Shown here: positions 1-6,705 of the stretch, in pieces | How positions within the stretch are numbered: position 1 is the first letter of the stretch | Layout: every line of letters begins with the position of its first letter | Assembly: GCF_010682065.1 (NCBI RefSeq) | Contig: NZ_JAAGWG010000004.1 | Span: forward strand, 124,001 to 188,000 | Length of the DNA: 64,000 bases | Origin: Blastococcus saxobsidens | Lineage (GTDB): Bacteria > Actinomycetota > Actinomycetes > Mycobacteriales > Geodermatophilaceae | Reading direction: 5' to 3' | Made by a program: the position numbers and the translations under genes | Notes under the pieces: generated by a model | Seen by the model: the letters and a program-made list of their open reading frames with translations, nothing else | The model's database searches: none | Told to the model about the DNA's origin: nothing

Positions 1-252
1 GATCGTGGCCGCCTCCTCCGTCAGGTCCTGCACCTGCCGCTCCAGCTGGGTCAGCTGCTGCGCCTGGCGGGCGACCGCGGCATCCCGCTCCCGGATGAGC
101 TCGGAGAGCTGGGTGACCTCACCGGCGCGCAGGTCCGTGCCCTGGGCGGTGCTGCCCGAGGTGGCGAACAGCAGGCCGGCGGCCAGGGCGACGACGGGCA
201 CCAGGGCGCTCCAGGCGGAGGGGCGCGCACGCCGGAGCACGGACCTGGCCAC
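1..252 (-). CDS. DUF881 family protein, N-terminal part only
   Basis: Partial gene running off the left edge. The visible 84 codons start with a short basic stretch (Val-Pro-Val-Ala-Arg), then one hydrophobic membrane anchor at about residues 14-32, then a heptad-like coiled coil rich in Leu, Gln and Arg (LSELIRERDAAVARQAQQL). This anchor plus coiled coil is typical of DUF881 proteins, which in Actinobacteria sit next to crgA and the class E sortase/pknB cell-division cluster; their function is unknown. I chose the GTG at 252 because AGGAGG ends 5 bases upstream; an in-frame GTG at 258 overlaps that motif. Divergent from crgA, sharing about 130 bases of promoter region. Confidence 0.75.
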   Translation of the reverse strand, partial: MARSVLRRARPSAWSALVPVVALAAGLLFATSGSTAQGTDLRAGEVTQLSELIRERDAAVARQAQQLTQLERQVQDLTEEAATI

Positions 253-380
253 GGGCACCTCCTCGCCGCGACGCGGTACCGGTCGGGTGAGGAGTCCGGC
301 GTCCGCGTTCCCCCGAAGTTTAGGCTGGGGTGCAATCACGGCCGGGGAGGACGAGCCCGGCCCCCCGGAGGGAGTACGCG

Positions 381-653
381 GTGCCCAAGTCCAAGGTGCG
401 CAAGAAGTCGGTGTACACACCGCCGGAGGACGCGCTCCGCTCGCGGGGTGCCCAGGCCAAGGTGCTGCAGCCCAGCCCTCGCTGGTACGTCGCGCTCATG
501 GTGGGGCTGATGCTGGTCGGCCTGCTGTGGATCGTCGTCTACTACGTGGCCGGTGACCGCATCCCGTTCATGGTGTCGCTGTCGGCCTGGAACTTCGCCA
601 TCGGCTTCGGCGCGATGGTGGCCGGCCTGATCATGTCGATGCGCTGGCGCTGA
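381..653 (+). CDS. crgA: Cell division protein CrgA
   Basis: Small two-helix membrane protein of 90 residues, the usual CrgA size. Residues 1-30 are basic and cytoplasmic (PKSKVRKKSVYTPP is a family hallmark). Two membrane helices follow at about 35-55 and 68-88, ending in Arg-Trp-Arg. In mycobacteria and streptomycetes CrgA binds FtsZ, FtsQ, FtsI and Wag31 and helps place or time septum formation; that role is family knowledge. Start is GTG 381 with GGAGGGAG just upstream; a longer reading from 330 has no matching conserved residues. Followed by a strong terminator at 668. Confidence 0.93.
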   Translation: MPKSKVRKKSVYTPPEDALRSRGAQAKVLQPSPRWYVALMVGLMLVGLLWIVVYYVAGDRIPFMVSLSAWNFAIGFGAMVAGLIMSMRWR

Positions 654-667
654 GCGACCTGCCCCGA

Positions 668-697
668 GGCCCCCGTCCCCGCTGGGACGGGGGCCTT
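668..697 (+). terminator. Rho-independent-type terminator after crgA
   Basis: Perfect 12-bp stem (668-679 with 684-695), 4-base loop CGCT, then TT. It lies 15 bases after the crgA stop. Confidence 0.85.
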
Positions 698-1090
698 CGT
701 CGTTCGTGCCCCACCCGGACCGCTCGCGGGCCGTGGATGCGGGAACGGGCGTTCCCGGCTGTGCACAGCGGTGGACGCCGTCCACAGGTCGACTTGGCGC
801 TCCGCCCCCAGGGTTGTCCACCACGTGTGGAGGGAGCGGGCGCGACGGAACGGGCCTGACCTGCGCTTTCGCCGCTCGTGGGGCTCGTGTGACAGGGCGC
901 CCGGCCGCGTAACTACAGCTGTGTGAGTCTGTCCCCAGCTGTGTACCCAGCTGTGGACGAGTCGACATGTCCGTGCGGACGGGACGGTGACCGCCGTGCT
1001 CCCCTACCCATCTGACCTGCGCATATCCCGTCACGCACCGGATGGGGACGGACCCGTCCGGTCACCGACCGGCCGTTCCCTCCCCGGAAC
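698..1090. other. Non-coding spacer with DnaA-box-like and CAGCTGTG repeats
   Basis: About 400 bases without a convincing gene between the crgA and thiolase terminators; overlapping open frames have no family-like sequence. It holds three CAGCTGTG copies (916, 936, 948), a 7-bp inverted repeat GTGGACG-C-CGTCCAC (771-785), a TTGTCCACC at 814 and a near-palindrome TCCACCACGTGTGGA (817-831). No promoter is obvious. Confidence 0.5.
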
Positions 1091-1091
1091 G

Positions 1092-1129
1092 CCCACAGCC
1101 CCCGGCGGGAGACCGCCGGGGGCTGTGGG
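1092..1129 (-). terminator. Long stem terminator after the thiolase gene
   Basis: Perfect 17-bp stem (1092-1108 with 1113-1129) with loop GAGA, 22 bases past the thiolase stop on the minus strand. No T-tract, a form common in high-GC Actinobacteria. Confidence 0.8.
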
Positions 1130-1150
1130 AAGCGGCGCGGGCCGCGGGGA

Positions 1151-2311
1151 TCAGGCGTCGAGCAGCTCGAGGACGGTGGCGTTGGCCATCCCACCGCCCT
1201 CGCACATCGTCTGCAGGCCGTAGCGGGTGCCGGTGGCCTGCATCTGGTGCACGAGGGTGGTCATGATGCGGGCCCCCGAACCACCGAGCGGGTGACCGAG
1301 CGCGATCGCACCACCGAGCGGGTTGACCCGGGAGGCGTCGGCACCGGTGTCGGCCAGCCACGCCAGCGGCACCGGGGCGAAGGCCTCGTTGACCTCGAAG
1401 AGGCCGATGTCCTGCACCGACAGGCCGGACCGGGCGAGCACCTTCTGGGTGGCCGGGATCGGCGCGGTCAGCATGATGATCGGGTCGTCGCCGGCCATCA
1501 CGGTGGTGTGGATGCGGACGATCGGGCGCAGGCCGAGCTCCCGGGCCTTCTCGCTGGTGGTCACCAGCAGGGCCGCCGAGCCGTCGGAGATCTGGCTGGC
1601 GTTGCCGGCGCTGATGACGCCGTCCTCCTTGAACGGCGTCTTCAGCGAGGCGAGCTTCTCCAGGGTGCCGCCGGGACGGATGCCCTCGTCCTTGCTGACC
1701 ACCGCGCCGTCGTCGAGGGTGACCGGGGCGATCTCCTCGTCGAAGGCCCCGTCGGCCTGGGCCTTGGCCGCCTTCTCGTGCGAGGCGAGCGCGAACTCGT
1801 CGAGCTGGGTGCGGGAGAAGCCCCAGCGCTCGGCGATCATCTCGGCACCGATGCCCTGGTTCGGGTGGACGCCGTCGTAGCGGGCCATGAACCGCGGGCC
1901 GAGCGGCGTGCCCGCCGAGCCGTCACCCCGGGCGGCGCCCATCGGGACGCGGCTCATCGACTCGACACCGCCGGCGACGACGACATCGGCCTGGCCGCTG
2001 ATCACCGTCGCGGCGGCGAAGGCCACTGCCTGCTGGGAGGACCCGCACTGCCGGTCGATCGTGGTGCCGGGCACCGACTCGGGCCAGCCGGCGGCCAGGG
2101 CGGCGTTGCGGCCGATGTTGAAGGTCTGCTCGCCGACCTGGCTGACGCAGCCCCAGAAGACGTCCTCGACGACGGCAGGGTCGATGCCCGAGCGCTCGGC
2201 CAGGGCGCCCAGCACGTGGGCGGAGAGGTCCACGGCGTGCACGCCGGAGAGCCCTCCCCCCCGCTTGCCCACCGGCGTACGGACGGCGGCACAGATGACG
2301 GCATCTCGCAT
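1151..2311 (-). CDS. Acetyl-CoA C-acyltransferase (thiolase)
   Basis: Thiolase of 386 residues, full length for the family. It joins or cleaves acyl-CoA and acetyl-CoA in fatty-acid oxidation or related pathways. Visible active-site parts: nucleophile Cys89 in IDRQCGSSQQA, His340 in GHPLGGSGAR and the second Cys370 in CEGGGMAN. Start ATG 2311 follows GAGGAG with about 7 bases of spacing; longer readings upstream are non-coding. It stands alone with its own terminator, divergent from the PH-like gene. Substrate chain length cannot be read from sequence, so degradative (FadA-like) versus biosynthetic use remains open. Confidence 0.93.
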   Translation of the reverse strand: MRDAVICAAVRTPVGKRGGGLSGVHAVDLSAHVLGALAERSGIDPAVVEDVFWGCVSQVGEQTFNIGRNAALAAGWPESVPGTTIDRQCGSSQQAVAFAAATVISGQADVVVAGGVESMSRVPMGAARGDGSAGTPLGPRFMARYDGVHPNQGIGAEMIAERWGFSRTQLDEFALASHEKAAKAQADGAFDEEIAPVTLDDGAVVSKDEGIRPGGTLEKLASLKTPFKEDGVISAGNASQISDGSAALLVTTSEKARELGLRPIVRIHTTVMAGDDPIIMLTAPIPATQKVLARSGLSVQDIGLFEVNEAFAPVPLAWLADTGADASRVNPLGGAIALGHPLGGSGARIMTTLVHQMQATGTRYGLQTMCEGGGMANATVLELLDA

Positions 2312-2404
2312 GGACCCACTCCTCGTCGTCGACGATCCGGCGCGGCCCGGGACGGCCACCCGTCGCGATCGTATGTTCCACGCTCCCCCTGGCAGTCTGG
2401 AGGC

Positions 2405-2809
2405 GTGCAGTGGTCGCCCCCGGCAGTGGTACCGGCAGCCCTGGCGGCCGGCGGCCTGCTCCTCGCCGCTGCCTCGGTCCTGCTCGACGAGGCCGGCCGG
2501 ATCCTCGTCGGCGCCGCGGCGCTGCTGCTGCTCCTGCTGGCGGCCCGGGACCTGCTGGTCCGCCCGCGGCTCGCGGCGGCCGAGGACGGTCTGGAGGTGC
2601 GGACCCTGACCGGGCGGCGGGTCCTCCCCTGGGGGCTGCTGCGCGTGCGGGTGCGCACCGGCCGCCGCTGGGGCACGACGGTGCGGACCCTGGAGCTCGA
2701 CACGGCCGCCGGCCCCGACGACGACGGCCTGCTCGTGGTGCTGGGTCGCTGGGACCTCGGCACCGACCCGGCCGAGGTGGCCGCCGCGCTGGAGGAACTG
2801 GGTCGCTAG
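2405..2809 (+). CDS. Small membrane protein with PH-like domain
   Basis: Predicted 134-residue protein. Two adjacent hydrophobic segments (about residues 7-26 and 28-46, Ala/Leu rich) are followed by a cytoplasmic region with the pattern of the bacterial PH-like domain (EDGLEVRTLTGRRVLPWGLL, then a strand-rich stretch and a C-terminal helix). Such proteins are common near rhomboid genes in Actinobacteria; function unknown. GTG 2405 is very close to GGAGG (1-base gap); GTG 2426 is an alternative. Its stop codon overlaps the stop of the convergent rhomboid gene. Confidence 0.7.
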   Translation: MQWSPPAVVPAALAAGGLLLAAASVLLDEAGRILVGAAALLLLLLAARDLLVRPRLAAAEDGLEVRTLTGRRVLPWGLLRVRVRTGRRWGTTVRTLELDTAAGPDDDGLLVVLGRWDLGTDPAEVAAALEELGR

Positions 2810-3654
2810 AGCACGACCGCCGTCGGGACCGTGAGGGCCAGCGTCAGCAGGACGATCGCGATGCCGGCCAGCCCGGCCCACTGGAGGGTGCTGCGCCGGC
2901 GCGTCAGGACCAGGACGCCCGCGACGGCGGCGCCGGTCACCAGCCCCCCGAGGTGACCGAGCAGCGAGACGCCGGGCAGGAAGCTGATGAACACGTTGAT
3001 CGCCAGCAGCACCAGGATGCCCCGGATGTCCTGCCGGCGGACGACCATCAGCACGCCCAGGGCGCCGAGCAGCCCGTAGATGGCCGTGGAGGCGCCGGCC
3101 ACCGGGCGCAGCGGCTCACCGAAGAGCTGGATCACCGTGGAGCCACCGAGGGCGGAGACGAGGTAGAGGGCGAGGAACCGCCACCGGCCCAGCTGCCGCT
3201 CCAGCTCGGAGCCGAAGACGAGCAGCGCGAGCATGTTGAGCGCCAGGTGCACCAGACCGATGTGCAGGAACGCGGCGGTCAGCAGACGCCACGGTTCGCC
3301 GAGCTCGACCAGCAGCGGCACCTGCGCCAGCGCGGTGAACACCGGCGACCGGTAGTTGTCCAGCGGAGCGGACCCGGCCAGGCCGGCCGACACCGCCGTT
3401 CCCAGGAACATGGCGACGTTGGCCGCGATCAGCGCCAGCGGGACGGCGCCCCAGCGGGCCACGGCGCCGCGCAGGCCGCTGCTGGTGTGCCGGACCGTGC
3501 GGACGGTCGCCGCGCCCTCGCGGACGCACTCGGGGCACTGGAACCCGACCGAGGCCGGGATCATGCACTCCGGGCAGATCGGGCGGCCGCAGCGGGCGCA
3601 GCCGATCCCCGTGGGCCGGTCGGGGTGCCGGTAGCACGAGGGCGGCGGGGGCAC
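2806..3654 (-). CDS. Rhomboid family intramembrane serine protease with N-terminal zinc ribbon
   Basis: 282-residue membrane protein. Residues 7-43 hold a Cys-rich, B-box/zinc-ribbon-like module (Cys7, 19, 22, 27, 30, 40, 43). Then six or so hydrophobic helices with the rhomboid catalytic dyad: Ser189 in GASTAIYG and His234 in GHLGG, plus the HxxxHLALNM motif (residues 131-141) that lines the active site. The expected role is cleavage of membrane-protein helices; substrates are unknown. The start used is GTG 3654; no strong ribosome-binding site is visible. Convergent with the PH-like gene, sharing 4 bases at the stops. Confidence 0.88.
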   Translation of the reverse strand: MPPPPSCYRHPDRPTGIGCARCGRPICPECMIPASVGFQCPECVREGAATVRTVRHTSSGLRGAVARWGAVPLALIAANVAMFLGTAVSAGLAGSAPLDNYRSPVFTALAQVPLLVELGEPWRLLTAAFLHIGLVHLALNMLALLVFGSELERQLGRWRFLALYLVSALGGSTVIQLFGEPLRPVAGASTAIYGLLGALGVLMVVRRQDIRGILVLLAINVFISFLPGVSLLGHLGGLVTGAAVAGVLVLTRRRSTLQWAGLAGIAIVLLTLALTVPTAVVL

Positions 3655-3692
3655 CGGCTGCTCGCCGGCGCCCCCGCCGTCAGCACCCGTGC

Positions 3693-4226
3693 TCAGCTGC
3701 GCTGCACCTCGACGGACTCGATGACGACGTCCTGGGCGGGGCGGTCGTTGCGGCCGGTCTGCACCGCGGCGATGCGGTCGACGACGTCGCGGCCCTCCTG
3801 GTCGGCGACCTCACCGAAGATGGTGTGCTTGCCGGTCAGCCAGGCGGTGGGGGCGACGGTGATGAAGAACTGGGAGCCGTTGGTGCCCGGGCCGGCGTTG
3901 GCCATGGCGAGCAGGTAGGGCTTGGTGAAGGCCAGGTCGGGGTGGATCTCGTCGCCGAACTGGTAGCCCGGGCCGCCGATGCCCTGACCCAGCGGGTCAC
4001 CGCCCTGGATCATGAAGCCGGAGATGATCCGGTGGAAGACCGTGCCGTCGTAGAGCTTGGCGGTGGTCTTCTCGCGGGTGGCCGGGTGCGTCCACTCGCG
4101 GAGGCCCTCGGCGAGGTCGGCGAAGTTGGCGACGGTCTTCGGCGCGTGGTCGGGGAAAAGGTCCACGGTGATGTCGCCGTGGTTGGTGTGCAGGACCGCG
4201 CGGCGGGCGGGAGTCGATTCAGTCAC
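3693..4226 (-). CDS. Peptidyl-prolyl cis-trans isomerase, cyclophilin type
   Basis: 177-residue cytoplasmic cyclophilin (no signal peptide). It catalyses cis-trans isomerisation of X-Pro bonds in folding proteins. Family motifs visible: FHRIISGFMIQGGD (active-site Arg and Gln), GPGTNGSQFFIT and WLTGKHTIFGEV (Trp and His of the cyclosporin pocket). GTG 4226 is the start. This gene sits next to gyrA-tRNA-Ile-tRNA-Ala in many Actinobacteria, and here the mobile element has pushed it about 15 kb away from that tRNA-Ala gene. Confidence 0.93.
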   Translation of the reverse strand: MTESTPARRAVLHTNHGDITVDLFPDHAPKTVANFADLAEGLREWTHPATREKTTAKLYDGTVFHRIISGFMIQGGDPLGQGIGGPGYQFGDEIHPDLAFTKPYLLAMANAGPGTNGSQFFITVAPTAWLTGKHTIFGEVADQEGRDVVDRIAAVQTGRNDRPAQDVVIESVEVQRS

Positions 4227-4334
4227 GGCTCCACTCTCCCACCGACGGCGGGAGCGGGTCGCGCGGGGCCGGGAGTTGCCGGCGCCGGCGGGTGTTCCAC
4301 GTGGATCCTCAGCGGTCCTGCGACCCTGCCGTAC

Positions 4335-4377
4335 GTGGAGACGAGGGGAATCGAACCCCTAACCCCCGCCTTGCAAA
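4335..4377. repeat. attL: 43-bp direct repeat, orphan 3' end of tRNA-Ala
   Basis: Identical over 43 bases to 19460-19502. It equals the T-arm, variable loop and 3' anticodon-stem portion of the tRNA-Ala gene on the minus strand, but the rest of the tRNA is missing, so this is the displaced chromosomal 3' end. Confidence 0.93.
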
Positions 4378-4788
4378 ATCGACCGGGGGGTGGTTTGGCG
4401 CAGTGGGCTGTGACTGAAAGCCCCACTTGACCAGCGCTTTTCCGGATGGTCGCTCGCGGCTGTCGTTGGCCGATTCTGGCCGTTTTGCGGACTATCTGCG
4501 GACTGTGTGCGGACTGGGACACACCAGAATGGTCGCCGCGGGCGCTCCGCCTGACCCCTCGGCCGCAGACGAGATCAGGCGACACGAGACTGCACCCGCC
4601 CCCATCACCCCCGGAGTGTCTCCGACTGCACCGGCCGCCGGAAGGGCGCTGCGCGTCCCTGCGGGATGGGCCTCCGGCCCACCCTTCCCCCGGCGCTGCA
4701 GTCGGAGGTGGGCGGGTTATGGGGAAGCGGAGGAGTGGGACGGAAGGCCTCCGGCGGCGCGTCCCCTTGGGGGCTGCCGGTCCGACGC
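4378..4788. other. Left end of the element, non-coding
   Basis: No credible gene in these 410 bases. The first 53 bases would encode the alternative integrase tail in the excised circle (in-frame stop at 4428-4430). At 4486-4515 lie three direct repeats TGCGGACT. The remainder (4520-4788) is GC-rich with short inverted repeats and no clear signal. Confidence 0.6.
4486..4515 (+). repeat. Three integrase arm-type-like repeats, left end
   Basis: TGCGGACT at 4486, 4497 and 4508, spaced exactly 11 bp, about 110 bp from the attL core. The same octamer with the same 11-bp spacing occurs twice near attR (19381, 19392). Exact helical spacing at both ends is what arm-binding sites of a tyrosine integrase or its excisionase look like. 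Confidence 0.6.
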
Positions 4789-5037
4789 TCAGACCCCAAA
4801 GCTGATGTGCGGCACGCCGTCGGACTCGGGCACACGACGCTTCATCCAGTACGTGTCGTTCGCCGTGTCGATGGCGACGAGCTGCCAGCCGAGGCCACCG
4901 AGGTCGTTCAGCACCTTCAGCACGTTGTAGTCGCTCGCCTCGGGCAGCTGGACGTCAGGCACCGAGGGCTCGATGACGAACTGGCGCGCCCCACCGGCGC
5001 GTTGCACGACGAACTTAAGGTGTTCCCACTGCTCCAT
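4789..5037 (-). CDS. Small unknown protein, DUF4177-like
   Basis: 82-residue protein beginning MEQWEHLKFVVQ. The middle (VLKVLNDLGGLGWQLVAIDT) and end (YWMKRR) resemble the short DUF4177 pattern of strand, then LNxLGxxGWELV, then a basic strand; that is a motif-level resemblance, not a proven assignment. I chose ATG 5037 over the longer reading from 5061 because the conserved part begins there. Last gene of a short minus-strand group at the left end of the element; no function assigned. Confidence 0.55.
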   Translation of the reverse strand: MEQWEHLKFVVQRAGGARQFVIEPSVPDVQLPEASDYNVLKVLNDLGGLGWQLVAIDTANDTYWMKRRVPESDGVPHISFGV

Positions 5038-5246
5038 GCCGCGGACGGTAGGGCCGACCACCGACAGAATCGCTCTAGCGTGCTCGCCGCCACGTCAGCT
5101 CGGCGCTCGAGCCGGCGGTCGAGCAGCCCGCGCCGGTGCTCATGGCGGCCATCGAGCCATCCGGTCAGCAGGCCGAAGACCGGACTCAGGATCGCGCCCG
5201 CCGCTGCGCCCCGAACAGCGCGGCCAGCACTCGTGCGGTCACGCAA
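4917..5246 (-). CDS. Possible small membrane protein, doubtful
   Basis: A TTG at 5246 overlaps the end of the upstream gene. The first 55 residues look coding: a hydrophobic patch (AVRGAAAGAILSPVFGLLTG) followed by an Arg/Glu-rich helix, with GC-rich third codon positions. The last third overlaps the downstream gene in another frame and has no protein-like composition, so the true end may be earlier or the gene may be frameshifted. Function unknown. Confidence 0.3.
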   Translation of the reverse strand: MRDRTSAGRAVRGAAAGAILSPVFGLLTGWLDGRHEHRRGLLDRRLERRADVAASTLERFCRWSALPSAAWSSGNTLSSSCNAPVGRASSSSSPRCLTSSCPRRATTTC

Positions 5247-5595
5247 TCTGGCCGGTGAGAACGCCGCCGGCGACGTCGACGATGAGGTCCCGCCCGGCGC
5301 TGAGGAAGCCGTCCCGGATCTTCTGCAGGCACGTCTTCTGCGGCCCCTCCGGTGCCCGCCCGATGGCCTGATCGAGCGCCGCCATGAAGCCCGCGTCCCG
5401 GAGCGTCCCGGTCACGGCCGAGGCCGTTCGCTGGTCCAGGCCGAACTTCTCGGCCAGGTGGTCCACGTCGACGCGGGCGTCCGGGCCGGACGAGAGCACG
5501 GTGGCTATCTCGCGGAGCACGAGAAGGTCCCGGCTGTACCACTGGTCAGGGAGGGGTTCGGGTCGAGGCACGGCTGGAACGGTAGGCGCGGGCAC
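5239..5595 (-). CDS. Unknown protein with winged-helix-like core
   Basis: 118-residue protein. Residues 20-75 (YSRDLLVLREIATVLSSG, then VDHLAEKFGLDQRTASAVTG and LRDAGFM) read like a winged helix: helix, helix, recognition helix after the FGLD turn. The C-terminal third is a plain helix region. It may be a small regulator carried by the element, but no specific family is recognised. It may be co-transcribed with the two small downstream genes on the minus strand. Confidence 0.55.
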   Translation of the reverse strand: MPAPTVPAVPRPEPLPDQWYSRDLLVLREIATVLSSGPDARVDVDHLAEKFGLDQRTASAVTGTLRDAGFMAALDQAIGRAPEGPQKTCLQKIRDGFLSAGRDLIVDVAGGVLTGQIA

Positions 5596-5664
5596 TGACG
5601 GTCACGCAGCCTTCGGTCGGGCGTCTGGCCGAGTCCCCTCACCTTTGCGCAACGACTTGCGGCA

Positions 5665-6705
5665 CTAGGCAGAAGCCTGCTCCCGGCGCAGCCGCGCCTC
5701 GCCGTGGAAGTTCACGGGGCTGTTGTCGAGCACCCGGTTGACGATCGTAGGGAAGAAGACCTCTGGCGAGAGGTTCGGCGGTACGGCGTCGCGACGTAGC
5801 CCGACATGCGGGAGGTCCCGGAGCCGTTGATCCAGCTCATCTTCGGGCAGCGGGAGCGGCAGCGGCTCCTCCTCAGCGGCGGCGCTGGGTTGTACACCAG
5901 CTGAGACAAGAGGGTCTTCGTCGTCCTCGTCGCCGCCCGGCGGGGACGGCAATTCGTCCGACCAGTCAGGGATGACGAGGCAGACGGCATCGTAAGCGTC
6001 GTCCTCGCGGCCGAGCTTGCCGAGAAGGTCGATGATCCAGGCGGCAATGTCGGCGAACTGCGGCGTCAGCGCCGTCGAGCGCAGGCTGTAGAGAAAACCA
6101 AGTGCCGCTTGCGGGTGCCGGCTGCGCAGGTTCTTGGCGTCGCCGTAGCTCTCTTCGACACGGTTGGCGGCATTCTTGCCGAACGACGAGTCCATCCGCT
6201 TGGTCGAGATCATGACTTCGGGACCGGTGTTCCAGGCGGACATGACGACGTCGACCTGCTTGACGTAGTTCTTGCCGAGGATGTTGGCGTTCGCTCCGGT
6301 CTCGTTGCTGTACGTCTTACCGGACTGCAGCATGGCATCGAGCACGCGCAGCTGTTCACGAGTTGCTTCCCGCCGTAGCGCCACCAGCGTCGACGGCAGG
6401 ATTCGTGGTGGACTGGCCCGGGGCCACACCAGATCAGGCTCGAAGCCGGCTCGGCGCAGCTCGTAGGCAGTCCAGACGTCAAGGGCCAAGGCCGGCACAC
6501 CGGACTGCGAGGCCGCTTGCAGCAGTAGCGGCACACCCAGCAGTTGCTGGAGGACGTCGTAGTCGGGGTTGTAGCGGACAGGCCCGTCTTCGGACTCGCG
6601 GTTCCATGGGTTGCTGTAGTCCTGCAGCTCCCCGCCGGTCTCCCGCTCAACGATCCGGTCGAACAGGGTCCAGGCCTCGGCCTTGAGACTGCGTTCAACG
6701 GCCAT
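5665..6705 (-). CDS. Type II restriction endonuclease (possibly XamI-like)
   Basis: 346-residue protein whose ATG overlaps the methyltransferase stop (TGATG), a layout typical of restriction-modification pairs. A PD-(D/E)xK-like core can be proposed: Asp152 in VKQVDVVMSAW, Glu163 in GPEVMIS and Lys169 in STKRMDSSFGKN. The region SRHPQAALGFLYSLRST is well ordered; residues 255-295 are an acidic, proline-rich linker. It would cut DNA not methylated by its partner. From memory it resembles XamI-type enzymes, but I cannot verify the family or the target site. Translational coupling keeps the nuclease behind the methylase. Confidence 0.7.
   Translation of the reverse strand: MAVERSLKAEAWTLFDRIVERETGGELQDYSNPWNRESEDGPVRYNPDYDVLQQLLGVPLLLQAASQSGVPALALDVWTAYELRRAGFEPDLVWPRASPPRILPSTLVALRREATREQLRVLDAMLQSGKTYSNETGANANILGKNYVKQVDVVMSAWNTGPEVMISTKRMDSSFGKNAANRVEESYGDAKNLRSRHPQAALGFLYSLRSTALTPQFADIAAWIIDLLGKLGREDDAYDAVCLVIPDWSDELPSPPGGDEDDEDPLVSAGVQPSAAAEEEPLPLPLPEDELDQRLRDLPHVGLRRDAVPPNLSPEVFFPTIVNRVLDNSPVNFHGEARLRREQASA

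Noticed and set aside
5-556. Long plus-strand frame at the left edge
   Set aside because: Antisense to the DUF881 start and running into crgA in another frame; Arg/Ser-rich composition typical of shadow frames.
1247-2404. Plus-strand frame across the thiolase gene
   Set aside because: Antisense of a clear thiolase; only its last part (from 2405) is a real gene.
4293-4308. parS-like TGTTCCACGTGGATCC
   Set aside because: Two mismatches in one arm; kept only as a possible weak site.
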